From Pseudofrankia asymbiotica (GTDB taxonomy: Bacteria; Actinomycetota; Actinomycetes; Frankiales; Frankiaceae), in assembly GCF_001983105.1 (NCBI RefSeq), contig NZ_MOMC01000050.1, positions 25,726-38,733 on the forward strand: DNA of 13,008 nt, in the 5' to 3' direction. Position numbers and translations under genes: made by a program. Below the pieces are notes generated by a model, which saw nothing but the letters and a program-made list of their open reading frames with translations, was not told the origin of the DNA and searched no databases. Numbering within the stretch: position 1 is the first letter of the stretch; every line of letters begins with the position of its first letter. Shown piece by piece: positions 1 to 6,814 of this stretch.

Positions 1-1
1 G

Positions 2-1090
2 CTGCTGTTCCTGACCACGCTGGCGCTGGTGTACGCGTCGACGGGAACGGTCAGCTTCGTGGGGCTCGCGGCGGCGGTACCGGGACTGCCGGCGGCGCTG
101 CGGGGGGCGCTCGGCCTGCTGGTGCTGGTCGTGTTCGGCATCAAGGCGGCCGTGGTGCCGCTGCACTTCTGGCTGCCGGACAGCTACCCGACCGCGCCGG
201 CGCCGATCACCGCGGTCCTGGCCGCGCTGCTGACCAAGGTCGGTGTCTACGCGATCGTGCGCACCCACACCCTGGCCTTCCCGCACCGCGGGACCTGGCC
301 GCTGCTGCTGGCCGCCGCCGTCGCGACGCTGCTGGTCGGCGCGCTCGGGGCGCTCGCCCAGGAGAACCTGAACCGGTCGCTGTCGTTCCTGCTGGTCAGC
401 CACATCGGGTTCATGCTGTTCGGGCTGTCGCTGTTCACCGTGATCGGCCTGTCCGGCGTCATCCTCTACATGGTTCACCACATCGTGGTGCAGGCGACGC
501 TGTTCCTGGCCAGCGGGCTGATCACCCGGTACGCGGGCACGTCGATGCCACGGCGTACCGGCGGCCTGGCCACCGCCGTGCCCGTGGTCGCGGCCCTGTT
601 CGCGATCCCGGCGCTGAGCCTGTCCGGCGTGCCGCCGCTGTCCGGCTTCGTCGCCAAGCTCGCGCTCCTGCAGGCAGGCTCCCGGGCGGGCACCGCGTCC
701 GGCCCCGGAACCGGCGCGTTCCGGACCGGGGTGTACGTCGCCGTCGCCGCGATGCTCGTCACCAGCCTGCTGACGCTCTACGTGATGGCGCGCGTCTGGG
801 TGATCGCCTTCTGGCGACGCCCCCGGCCGGCGCACCCCGACCCGGAGCCCGACGACCACCTGGCCGTCGGCACCGAGACCGTCAGCCGCCCGATGATCGT
901 CGCCACCGCCGGCCTGGTCGCCGTGGGCCTCGCGTTCCCGGTGCTCGCCGGGCCGCTGTCCGGCCTGACCACCCGCGCCGCCACCGACCTGCTCGCCCCG
1001 TCGGTCTACGAGCACGCCGTGCTGCGCGGCGAACCGGACAGGGACCCAGGCGGCCATGGAACCGCCAGCGGCGCGGGCGGCGGGCGATGA
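2..1090 (+). CDS. mrpD: Mrp (Mnh) Na+/H+ antiporter subunit D, 5'-truncated by window edge
   Basis: This is the C-terminal 362 residues of a NuoN/MrpD-type proton-translocating membrane subunit. The frame is open to the window edge, so the true start lies outside; family members are about 500 residues. The visible protein is almost entirely hydrophobic helices. It carries the conserved proton_antipo_M block FGIKAAVVPLHFWLPDSYPT (from about base 137) followed by LLTKVGVYAIVR, with the intramembrane lysines expected of proton-channel subunits. Further on are the helices around NRSLSFLLVSHIGF and VHHIVVQATLFL. Known role: MrpA and MrpD are the ion-translocating subunits of the hetero-oligomeric Mrp antiporter, exchanging cytoplasmic Na+ for external H+. 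The stop overlaps the next start (ATGA), and mrpE, mrpF and mrpG follow. That order separates it from a complex I NuoN/NuoM gene. The C-terminus is a Gly/Arg-rich polar tail. Confidence 0.93.
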   Translation: MLFLTTLALVYASTGTVSFVGLAAAVPGLPAALRGALGLLVLVVFGIKAAVVPLHFWLPDSYPTAPAPITAVLAALLTKVGVYAIVRTHTLAFPHRGTWPLLLAAAVATLLVGALGALAQENLNRSLSFLLVSHIGFMLFGLSLFTVIGLSGVILYMVHHIVVQATLFLASGLITRYAGTSMPRRTGGLATAVPVVAALFAIPALSLSGVPPLSGFVAKLALLQAGSRAGTASGPGTGAFRTGVYVAVAAMLVTSLLTLYVMARVWVIAFWRRPRPAHPDPEPDDHLAVGTETVSRPMIVATAGLVAVGLAFPVLAGPLSGLTTRAATDLLAPSVYEHAVLRGEPDRDPGGHGTASGAGGGR

Positions 1091-1722
1091 GCGCCCGCCG
1101 GCCCTCGGCCGCGCCAGCCGCGCCGCGCACGCGCCGCCCGTGGCGACGGCCGGGGGCCGCGGTCGCGGCGGCCGTCCGGCGGCCGGGGCAGGTCGCCTGG
1201 CTGTGGCTTGTCTGGATGTTGCTGTGGGGACGGCTGAGCGTGCTCGTCGCGCTCAGCGGGCTGCTCGTCGCCGTCGCCGTGCCGGCGGCGTTCCCGTCAC
1301 CGGTGCCCGAGGCCGCGACCGGGGACCGGCGGATCCGGCCGGTCGCGGCCTGCTGGCTGGCCGCCCGGCTGCTGGCCGGGCTGCTGCCGGCGAGCATCAC
1401 GGTCGCGGCGCAGCTGGTCCGGTACGGACCGGCGATGCCGTCGGCGATCGTCGCGGTCCCGCTGCGGACCCGTTCCGAGGTCGCCGCGACCGTGGCGGCG
1501 GGCGCGGTCTCCCTCGCCCCCGGCTCGGCGGTCATCCAGGTCGACCGTGAGAACGGCGTCTTCTACGTCCACGCCCTCGTCGCCCCGGGCCCCGACGCCG
1601 TCGAGACCGTCCGCGCCCGCGCCGACGCCGTGGCGCGCCGGGTGATCCTCGCCCTCGGCCACGACCTGGTCCCGCCGGGGCCGCATCCCGCCTGGAGCCC
1701 GCGCCCCACCGGGAGGCCGTGA
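1087..1722 (+). CDS. mrpE: Mrp Na+/H+ antiporter subunit E, with long basic N-terminus
   Basis: A 211-residue membrane protein. The first ~35 residues are Arg/Ala/Pro-rich and basic. They are followed by two closely spaced hydrophobic helices (about residues 37-73) and an amphipathic region (about 85-115). The C-terminal soluble part carries the MrpE signature: LRTRSEV, then SLAPGSAVIQVDRENGVFYV and HAL near residue 165. MrpE is an accessory subunit needed for assembly or activity of the Mrp complex. The start codon ATG overlaps the mrpD stop by four bases, so translational coupling is likely. The basic leader is longer than in MrpE proteins I know, and a later internal start cannot be excluded. 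The family call is secure from the C-terminal motif and gene order. Confidence 0.93.
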   Translation: MSARRPSAAPAAPRTRRPWRRPGAAVAAAVRRPGQVAWLWLVWMLLWGRLSVLVALSGLLVAVAVPAAFPSPVPEAATGDRRIRPVAACWLAARLLAGLLPASITVAAQLVRYGPAMPSAIVAVPLRTRSEVAATVAAGAVSLAPGSAVIQVDRENGVFYVHALVAPGPDAVETVRARADAVARRVILALGHDLVPPGPHPAWSPRPTGRP

Positions 1723-2018
1723 TGCAGGTCGTCTACACCATCACGCTGGGGATGGTCACCGCCGCGGGCCTGCTCACGCTGGTCCGGGTGGTGCGCGGCC
1801 CGACGGAGCTGGACCGCGTCGTCGCCCTCGACGTGCTGGTCGTGCTGATCCTCACCGCGGTCACGGTCGAGGTCGCGCGGCTCGACGAGGGCTTCAACCT
1901 GGCGCTGCTCGGCTCGGTGGCCCTCCTCGGGTTCCTCGGCGCGGCGACGGCCGCCCGCCTCGTCGAGCTGCGCGGCCTGCCGGGGCCAGGCCCGCGGCGG
2001 CCGGGGCCCGACCAGTGA
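1722..2018 (+). CDS. mrpF: Mrp Na+/H+ antiporter subunit F
   Basis: A 98-residue protein with three hydrophobic helices. The family motif RVVRGPTELDRVVALDVL lies between helices 1 and 2, and a short charged break (RLDEGF) precedes helix 3, as in MrpF/MnhF. It is a small structural subunit of the Mrp antiporter. I chose ATG at 1722 because GGGAGG at 1711-1716 is then spaced 5 bases away. The GTG three bases earlier (1719) is in frame but leaves only two bases after that ribosome binding site. With ATG, the mrpE stop and this start share one base (TGATG). The tail is Pro/Gly-rich and overlaps mrpG by four bases. Confidence 0.93.
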   Translation: MQVVYTITLGMVTAAGLLTLVRVVRGPTELDRVVALDVLVVLILTAVTVEVARLDEGFNLALLGSVALLGFLGAATAARLVELRGLPGPGPRRPGPDQ

Positions 2019-2464
2019 GTGGCCTTGTCGCCGACGTCGCGACCAGCGTCCTGATGCTGGGCGGCGCGGCGTTCTGCGTGCTCGGCGCGTGGGGGCTGCT
2101 GCGCTTCCCGGACGTCCCGGCCCGGCTGCAGGCGGCGACCAAGCCGCAGACGATCGGCCTGCTCGCGATCCTCGCCGGCGCCGCGCTGCGGACCGACCCG
2201 CGGTACGCCTCCGGGCTCGTCCTCGTCGGCCTGTTCCAGCTGGTCACCGCCCCCGTCCTCGCCCAGCGGATCAGCCGCGCCGCCCACCGCACCGGCTACC
2301 TGCGTCGCGACCTGCTGCTGGCCGACGAGCTCGCGGACGGTCTCCCGAACACCGCGGACACCGACGAGACCGGCGACGTGCACCCGGCGGACCCCGCCGC
2401 GACAGATGCGGGCGAGGACGCCGCCGCCGACGCCGACGCCAGCGACGAGGAGCCGCCCCACTGA
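2015..2464 (+). CDS. mrpG: Mrp Na+/H+ antiporter subunit G, with acidic C-terminal tail
   Basis: A 149-residue protein with three hydrophobic helices in residues 1-90. The MrpG motif GAWGLLRFPDVPARLQAATK at about residues 28-47 is followed by the helix TIGLLAILAGAAL. MrpG is the last small subunit of the Mrp complex. The GTG start overlaps the mrpF stop (GTGA) and has no clear Shine-Dalgarno sequence of its own, so translation is probably coupled. From about residue 100 the protein runs into a polar tail, with some 40 terminal residues dominated by Asp, Glu, Ala and Thr. This tail is not part of the family core and is likely disordered. The Mrp operon ends here. Confidence 0.92.
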   Translation: MSGLVADVATSVLMLGGAAFCVLGAWGLLRFPDVPARLQAATKPQTIGLLAILAGAALRTDPRYASGLVLVGLFQLVTAPVLAQRISRAAHRTGYLRRDLLLADELADGLPNTADTDETGDVHPADPAATDAGEDAAADADASDEEPPH

Positions 2465-2478
2465 CCGTCACGTGACGG
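2465..2478. repeat. 14-bp perfect palindrome directly after mrpG stop
   Basis: CCGTCACGTGACGG is self-complementary over all 14 bases and begins on the base after the mrpG TGA. In RNA it would give a 5-bp stem with an ACGT loop. As DNA, its TCACGTGA core resembles a dimeric regulator site. Which role applies, if either, cannot be decided from one copy. Confidence 0.6.
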
Positions 2479-2506
2479 GGCCGGCGATTCCGCGCGGACC
2501 GGATGA

Positions 2507-2539
2507 ACGCGCCCGAACCCGGTCGCGGACCGGGCGCGT
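2507..2539 (+). terminator. Nested hairpins downstream of the Mrp operon, probable terminator
   Basis: Two alternative stems overlap here. One pairs 2507-2515 with 2531-2539 (ACGCGCCCG and CGGGCGCGT, 9 bp, 15-base loop). The other pairs 2518-2524 with 2528-2534 (CCCGGTC and GACCGGG, 7 bp, GCG loop). They share 2531-2534 and exclude each other. There is no T-tract, which is common for terminators in high-GC actinobacteria. Position 43 bases after mrpG and before the next unit supports a terminator role. Confidence 0.45.
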
Positions 2540-2561
2540 CCGGCCGCTCGCTGGCTAGGAT
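2533..2561 (+). promoter_or_regulatory. Possible promoter for the DUF1059/hydrolase unit
   Basis: TAGGAT at 2556-2561 fits the actinobacterial TANNNT -10 element and is preceded by TGGC, resembling an extended -10. The expected -35 position (around 2533-2538) has no TTGACA-like match and lies inside the upstream hairpin. Placement in the gap after mrpG, about 45 bases before the leader ORF, supports it weakly. Confidence 0.3.
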
Positions 2562-2592
2562 TGCGGCGGCTGCCAAAGCTCCTAGAGGGCCA

Positions 2593-2618
2593 GAGGAGGT
2601 GCGAAAATGCTCCTCCTT
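2593..2618 (+). promoter_or_regulatory. Leader hairpin that can hide the first ribosome binding site
   Basis: AGGAGG at 2594-2599 pairs perfectly with CCTCCT at 2612-2617. A T/T mismatch and two further G-C pairs (GC 2601-2602 with GC 2609-2610) close a small loop containing most of the leader ATG at 2607. The same segment CCTCCTT (2612-2618) is also the exact complement of AAGGAGG (2653-2659), the ribosome binding site of the DUF1059 gene. The two pairings are mutually exclusive. A regulatory role is inference. Confidence 0.4.
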
Positions 2619-2681
2619 CGCGCCTCCGGAGGCCCCGTCCCCAGAAGCACTCAAGGAGGCACCGGTGAAGACGACTCTTGA
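2607..2681 (+). CDS. Possible 24-residue leader ORF upstream of the DUF1059 gene
   Basis: ATG at 2607 is preceded by a near-ideal ribosome binding site, GAGGAGG at 2593-2599, with a 7-base spacer. It opens a frame of 24 codons ending in TGA at 2679-2681. The peptide begins MLLLRASGG and ends GEDDS and resembles no family I know. The frame runs past the DUF1059 start by 17 bases in another frame. A ribosome translating it would therefore cross the hairpin, the second ribosome binding site and the next start codon, which is the geometry of a regulatory upstream ORF. Nothing indicates that the peptide itself has a function. The palindrome GCCTCCGGAGGC (2622-2633) lies inside it. Confidence 0.4.
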   Translation: MLLLRASGGPVPRSTQGGTGEDDS

Positions 2682-2811
2682 CTGCCCCTGCGGCACGCGG
2701 ATCCAGGGCGAGAACGAGGACGACCTCGTCGAGAAGGCCCAGGCCCATCTGGCCGAGAAGCACCCCCACCTCGAGTACGACCGCGACGCCATTCTTTTCA
2801 TGGCCTTCTGA
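2665..2811 (+). CDS. DUF1059 family small protein
   Basis: A 48-residue soluble protein. The family pattern is clear: an N-terminal MKTTLDCPCG with a Cys-Pro-Cys pair (Cys7, Cys9), an acidic ENEDDLVEKAQAHL helix, then EKHPHLEYDRDAILFMAF. The paired cysteines and conserved histidines (His28, His33, His35) could bind metal, but the biochemical role of DUF1059 is not established. I chose GTG at 2665 because AAGGAGG (2653-2659) sits 5 bases upstream and the product then matches the family from its first residue. A frame open upstream to 2503 would add 54 unrelated Ala/Pro/Glu-rich residues and lacks a ribosome binding site. The alpha/beta hydrolase gene begins 6 bases after the stop, suggesting one transcript. 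Confidence 0.85.
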   Translation: MKTTLDCPCGTRIQGENEDDLVEKAQAHLAEKHPHLEYDRDAILFMAF

Positions 2812-2817
2812 CCGGGC

Positions 2818-3780
2818 GTGCCGAGCCTGCGGGCGCGGCTCGCCGAGTCGGTCGCGCTGCCCGTTCTGGGCGAGAACCGCCTCTGGACGGCCGAGGCCAT
2901 CCGGGCGCGCATCGCCGCCCAGGCGGCGGCCCCGGCCGTCATCGACGCGCCGCGCTGGCTCGGCCGTCGCACCCGTCACACCGTCGCCGGCCGCGCCGGC
3001 TGGCCCGTCCACGAGCTCACCCCGAAGGGCCCACCGGCCCAGGCGGCGGGCGGTGGACCGGTCATCGGAGTCACCGTGCTCTACCTGCACGGTGGCGGCT
3101 ACGTGAACGAGATGCTCCCCTGGCACTGGTACCTGCTCGCGCGGCTCGCCCAGGCCGTCCCGGCACGCTTCGTGATCCCGATGTACCCGGTGGCGCCGCG
3201 CGGCCTCGCCGCCGACGTCGTGCCCGCCGTCACCGACCTGCTGGCCGAGCTGGTGACCGAGGCTCGGGCCGACGAGGCGGGTGCGGCGGGCACCGCCCGG
3301 ATCGTTCTGATGGGCGACTCCGCCGGCGGAGGCCTGGCGCTCGCCGCCGCGCAGGTGGCCCGCGACCGGGGCGCGCCCCAGCCGGACCGGATCGTGCTCA
3401 TCTCACCCTGGCTTGACGTGACGATGACCGACCCCGACCAGCCGGCGCTCGCCGCGAAGGACCGGATACTCGGCATCTCGGGGCTCGCCGAGGCCGGCCG
3501 GTGCTGGGCCGGCGCCCTCGGCCCGGCCGACCCGCTCGCCAGCCCGCTGCGCGGCGACCTGACCGGCCTCGCGCCGCTCACCGTCCTGTGCGGCACCCAT
3601 GACGTGCTGCTTCCCGACAGCCGCCGCCTCGCCGCCCGGGCGGCCGCCGCCGGCCTGGAGATCGACTACCACGAGGCCCCCGGCCTCCCGCACGGCTACC
3701 CCCTGTTCCCCATCCCGGAGGCCCGAGCCGCCCGCACGATCCTCACCGCGACCCTGCGCGGCCCGCCCCGCATCCGGTGA
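2818..3780 (+). CDS. Alpha/beta hydrolase (hormone-sensitive lipase/acetyl-hydrolase type)
   Basis: A 320-residue carboxylesterase-like enzyme without signal peptide. Visible motifs in family order are the oxyanion-hole HGGGY (residues 91-95), the nucleophile elbow GDSAGG (166-171, Ser168), the acid in GTHDVLLPD (Asp262 most likely) and the catalytic histidine in PHGYPLFP (His292). YPVAP and SPWLD are also typical of the HSL (bacterial family IV) group. The enzyme should hydrolyse short to medium acyl esters; the natural substrate is unknown. Start: GTG at 2818, 6 bases after the DUF1059 stop, without a strong ribosome binding site, consistent with coupling. Family members often have about 300-320 residues, so it looks full length. 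It converges with the histidine kinase gene downstream. Confidence 0.9.
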   Translation: MPSLRARLAESVALPVLGENRLWTAEAIRARIAAQAAAPAVIDAPRWLGRRTRHTVAGRAGWPVHELTPKGPPAQAAGGGPVIGVTVLYLHGGGYVNEMLPWHWYLLARLAQAVPARFVIPMYPVAPRGLAADVVPAVTDLLAELVTEARADEAGAAGTARIVLMGDSAGGGLALAAAQVARDRGAPQPDRIVLISPWLDVTMTDPDQPALAAKDRILGISGLAEAGRCWAGALGPADPLASPLRGDLTGLAPLTVLCGTHDVLLPDSRRLAARAAAAGLEIDYHEAPGLPHGYPLFPIPEARAARTILTATLRGPPRIR

Positions 3781-3913
3781 CCACCGCTCGACCGAGTAGT
3801 AGCTGATGATCGTCCGGGTGGGCCGGCGTGTCGAGACAGCTGGAACTGGGCCGGAAAGCGCGGTCGCGGCCCCGGTTTCGGCTGCCTCGATGAGGATCAG
3901 ATGCCGAGGGCGG
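3781..3913. other. Intergenic gap between convergent hydrolase and histidine kinase genes
   Basis: This 133-base stretch carries no credible gene. An imperfect, bulged stem can be drawn between GCCGGAAA (around 3852) and TTTCGGC (around 3885) with GC-rich sequence between. It could end transcription from both sides, but it is not strong enough for a separate terminator call. Confidence 0.4.
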
Positions 3914-6145
3914 TCACACCGGGGCGAGTGGAAGCTCGGCGTGGACCTCGCCACCCGCGGGGCCGGGGCCCGCGGTCACGCTGCCGCCGACCTGCTCGGC
4001 ACGCTCCCGCATCGACTGGAGCCCGACACCGGGCCGCCAGTCGGCGGCGGCGCCCCGCCCGCCGTCGCGCACGGCCAGCACCAGCCGGTCCGCCCGCGCC
4101 TCGACCCTCAGCCAGACGTCCGCCGAGCCGGAGTGCCGCGCCGCGTTGGTCACGGCCTCGAGGACGATCCGGTACGCGGCCACCTCGACGGCCGCCGGCA
4201 GCGGCGGCAGCTCCCCCGGCGCCTCGACCGCGACGGCCAGCGCGCGGCCGTCCGCGGCGCGCAGCCGGTTGCAGCCCTGCCGGATGGCCGCGACAAGGCC
4301 CAGCTCGTCGAGCGCGGGCGGGCGCAGCCCGTAGACGATCCGGCGGATCTCGGTGATCGCCGCGGCGGTGTCGGACCGCAGGTCCGCGAGCACGGCCTGC
4401 GCCCGGTCGGGGTCGACGGGGACCAGGTTGCGCGCGGCGTCGGCGCTGTAGGCGACGCCGGTCATGATCGGGCCGAGGCCGTCGTGCAGGTCGCGGCGCA
4501 GCCGGCGGCGCTCCTCCTCCAGCGCCTCGACCAGCTGGCCGCGCGAGACCCGCAGCTGCTCGGCCAGGGCCGCGGCGCGCAGCGCCTGGGCGAGGGGTGG
4601 CGCCACCAGCCGCAGCACGCTGCGCGTCGCCGGCGGCAGCGCGTGGACGTGCGGCGGGAGGCAGACGACCAGCGCGCCGACCCGCTCGTCGCCGACGACG
4701 AGCGGCACGGTGGTCGTGGTCATCGCGTCCGGCGCGACGGCGCCTCCGGACCACTCGGCGTCCCGCGTCACGGGCACGGGTAAGGGTGAAGGTGAACGCA
4801 GGTGCGCGGCGCCTGGCGCGACGCCCGCCGTGGCGACCCGATCGCTCTCGCTCCACAGCTCCAGATAGGGCAGTGCCAGGCCGGCGCGCAGCGCCGGCAG
4901 CCAGGACGCCGGGTCACCGCCCGCGTCGAACCGCTCCCCCAGGCCCGCCAGGGCCTGCACAGGGTCGGCCCGGCCGCCGAACAGGACGCTGTCGACGAGG
5001 TCCTCGATCGCCCGCATCGCCGGTCGGAAAAGCACCGCGAGCACGACGCACAGCACGGTGACGCCGCTGCGCCCCGGCGGGTGGCCGGCGATCAGTTCGA
5101 GGGCGGCGTACGTGCCCGCGGTGGTCGCGAACGCGCACTCCAGCGTCACCGTCCACGCCGACGACTTCCTGAGCAGCCAGCGGATGTCCAGCAGGTCCGG
5201 ATCGACGATCCCGATCGCGGCACAGACCGGGAGCGGGAGCGCCGCGAGCGCGGACGTGATCACGTAGAAGGCGCGCGGCAGGTCGACCGCGAACGCCTCA
5301 CCGATGAACATCGCGTGCAGCACGAGCAGCGTCGTCTCCACGCAGCTCCATGACAGCCACTGCAGCGCCCTGCGCTGCTGGCTGCTCACCGTCATGAACC
5401 GCGCCCAGCCGCCGGCCAGCAGCAGTACGACGGCGGCGGCGCCGAGTGGGATGGTCGCGCGCTCGTCCACCCGCGCCAGGGCCGCGGCCAGGGCGGCGGC
5501 GGCGATCCCGAGCGCGGCGCACCCCCGCGGGACCCACCCCGGCAGGCGGCCGTCCGGGTGCAGCACCGCCGCGACCGGGGCGACGACGCCGACGGCGACG
5601 AGGTACACCACCTCGGATACTTCGTCCGCGCCGGGCAGGCCCCAGCCCGCCAGCGTCTGCGCCGCGGCGCTGGCCAGGATGAGGCCCGCGAGCGCGGCCA
5701 TCGCCAGCCCACAGCGGTTGCGGGGATCCGGGCCGAACGCCAGGACCACCCAGGCCGTCGCCGCGCACGTCGTTCCGAAGATCAGCGCGCCCACCCCGCG
5801 CCATCCGACGCCCCCGGGGGCCCACAGGCCGAAGACGGCGAGCACGACGAGCACGGCCGCCGCCGCGACGGGGCCCTTCGGCAACGCCCGCCGCGCGCTC
5901 GGCCAGACCCACGCTCCTGTCGGGCCCTGGGCGCCGCCGGGAACGGTTCCGGCCGGTTCGGAACCCACCGCGCCGGCGGGGGGCCACGGCGCGGTGGGAT
6001 TCCCGCCTGCGGACGGGACGTCGGCGGGCGGCGTCTCAGCGGGCGCGATGTCAGCGGACGCGATGTCAGCGGGCGCCAGGCCCGCCGCGCCGGAACGAGC
6101 CGGATCGGCACCGGCGGGCTCGGTGAGCGCCGGTTGGCCGGTCAT
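3914..6145 (-). CDS. Membrane sensor histidine kinase (NarL/ComP-like, HisKA_3 type)
   Basis: A 743-residue kinase. Residues 1-85 are an Ala/Pro-rich, probably disordered segment. About 91-375 hold some eight to ten hydrophobic helices with short loops. About 385-530 are a divergent GAF-like linker (VPLVVGDERVGALVVCLP near 480-497), followed by a short coiled coil. The dimerisation/phosphoacceptor box RRLRRDLHDGLGP places the phospho-histidine at His554. HATPase_c follows: N-box EAVTNAARHS (Asn667), G1 box DGGRG (694-698) and G2 box GVGLQSM (706-712). The enzyme should phosphorylate the response regulator encoded just upstream (7-base gap). The many-helix sensor with small loops suggests detection of a membrane or membrane-soluble signal; that is inference. 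The ATG start has only a weak ribosome binding site. The N-terminus contains a 15-bp DNA repeat. Confidence 0.92.
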   Translation of the reverse strand: MTGQPALTEPAGADPARSGAAGLAPADIASADIAPAETPPADVPSAGGNPTAPWPPAGAVGSEPAGTVPGGAQGPTGAWVWPSARRALPKGPVAAAAVLVVLAVFGLWAPGGVGWRGVGALIFGTTCAATAWVVLAFGPDPRNRCGLAMAALAGLILASAAAQTLAGWGLPGADEVSEVVYLVAVGVVAPVAAVLHPDGRLPGWVPRGCAALGIAAAALAAALARVDERATIPLGAAAVVLLLAGGWARFMTVSSQQRRALQWLSWSCVETTLLVLHAMFIGEAFAVDLPRAFYVITSALAALPLPVCAAIGIVDPDLLDIRWLLRKSSAWTVTLECAFATTAGTYAALELIAGHPPGRSGVTVLCVVLAVLFRPAMRAIEDLVDSVLFGGRADPVQALAGLGERFDAGGDPASWLPALRAGLALPYLELWSESDRVATAGVAPGAAHLRSPSPLPVPVTRDAEWSGGAVAPDAMTTTTVPLVVGDERVGALVVCLPPHVHALPPATRSVLRLVAPPLAQALRAAALAEQLRVSRGQLVEALEEERRRLRRDLHDGLGPIMTGVAYSADAARNLVPVDPDRAQAVLADLRSDTAAAITEIRRIVYGLRPPALDELGLVAAIRQGCNRLRAADGRALAVAVEAPGELPPLPAAVEVAAYRIVLEAVTNAARHSGSADVWLRVEARADRLVLAVRDGGRGAAADWRPGVGLQSMRERAEQVGGSVTAGPGPAGGEVHAELPLAPV
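6036..6080. repeat. 15-bp tandem repeat in the histidine kinase N-terminus
   Basis: Three consecutive 15-base units begin TCAGCGG (6036-6050, 6051-6065, 6066-6080). The first two differ at one base and the third is more diverged. On the minus strand they encode the Ala/Asp/Pro-rich run APADI-ASADI-APAET of the kinase's disordered head. Because the unit is a multiple of three, copy number can change without a frameshift. Confidence 0.7.
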
Positions 6146-6152
6146 GCTCGGG

Positions 6153-6809
6153 TCACCGACCGAGGCCGGCTTCCCGAGCCCGCACGATCGCCTCCGCGCG
6201 GGTCGCGAGCCGCAGCTTGGCGAAGATCGCCGAGACGTGGTTGACCACCGTCTTCGTGGCCACGCCGAGCTCGGCGGCGATCACGCCGTTGCTGCGCCCG
6301 GCGGCGATCAGGTCGAGGATCTGGCGCTCCCGCGCGGTGAGCTCGGGGAACGGGTCCGGCGCCGGGCCGCGCGGCTCGGCCGCCTGGTCGAGCAGCCGGC
6401 GCGCGATTCCCGGGCCGAGCACGACGTGCCCGGCGGCGACCGAACGGATCGCGTGCAGGATGTCGTCCTGGGCCGCGCCCTTGAGCAGGTAGCCGCGGGC
6501 GCCGGCGCGCATCGCGGCGAACACGGTCTCGTCGTCGTCGAACATCGTCAGCATCAGTACCGCGCACTCCGGGAGCGCGGCCGCGAGCCCACGGGTCGCC
6601 TCGACCCCGTCCATGTCCGGCATCCGCACGTCCATGACCACCACGTCCGGCCGGGTGAGCTGGGCCGCTCGGATCGCCTCCGCGCCCGTCGCCGCCTCGC
6701 CGGCCACCTCGATGCCGCCCACGGACGACAACAGGGCGGCGATCCCGCGGCGGACCACGGCATGGTCGTCGGCGAGCAGCACCCGCAGCGGCGCGGCGGA
6801 AGAGGTCAT
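6153..6809 (-). CDS. Two-component response regulator, NarL/FixJ (LuxR) family
   Basis: A 218-residue regulator. The receiver domain (about 7-125) shows the acidic pair Asp14/Asp15, phospho-acceptor Asp60 in VVVMDVRMPDMDG, Thr88 and Lys110 in YLLKG. A linker leads to a LuxR-type helix-turn-helix (157-200) with LTARERQILDLIAAGRSN and KTVVNHVSAIFAKL. It should be phosphorylated by the downstream kinase and bind DNA as a dimer. I chose ATG at 6809 because the receiver domain begins a few residues later, as is usual. The frame stays open far upstream but would run through the divergent control region with unrelated sequence. The ATG has little ribosome binding site and lies 5 bases from a possible -10 element, so the message may be leaderless. 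Regulator precedes kinase in this operon. Confidence 0.94.
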   Translation of the reverse strand: MTSSAAPLRVLLADDHAVVRRGIAALLSSVGGIEVAGEAATGAEAIRAAQLTRPDVVVMDVRMPDMDGVEATRGLAAALPECAVLMLTMFDDDETVFAAMRAGARGYLLKGAAQDDILHAIRSVAAGHVVLGPGIARRLLDQAAEPRGPAPDPFPELTARERQILDLIAAGRSNGVIAAELGVATKTVVNHVSAIFAKLRLATRAEAIVRAREAGLGR

Positions 6810-6814
6810 GCCTG

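Noticed and set aside
2..1090. Interpretation of the first gene as complex I subunit NuoN or NuoM
   Set aside because: The same fold occurs in both, but it is followed by overlapping mrpE, mrpF and mrpG, which fixes it as mrpD.
2503..2664. 54-residue N-terminal extension of the DUF1059 protein
   Set aside because: No ribosome binding site at 2503, sequence unlike the family, and AAGGAGG five bases before GTG 2665 marks the real start.
3806..4783. Plus-strand open frame opposite the kinase catalytic domain
   Set aside because: Antisense shadow: the minus-strand frame encodes intact HisKA_3 and ATPase boxes, whereas this translation is Arg/Gln/Asp-rich noise.
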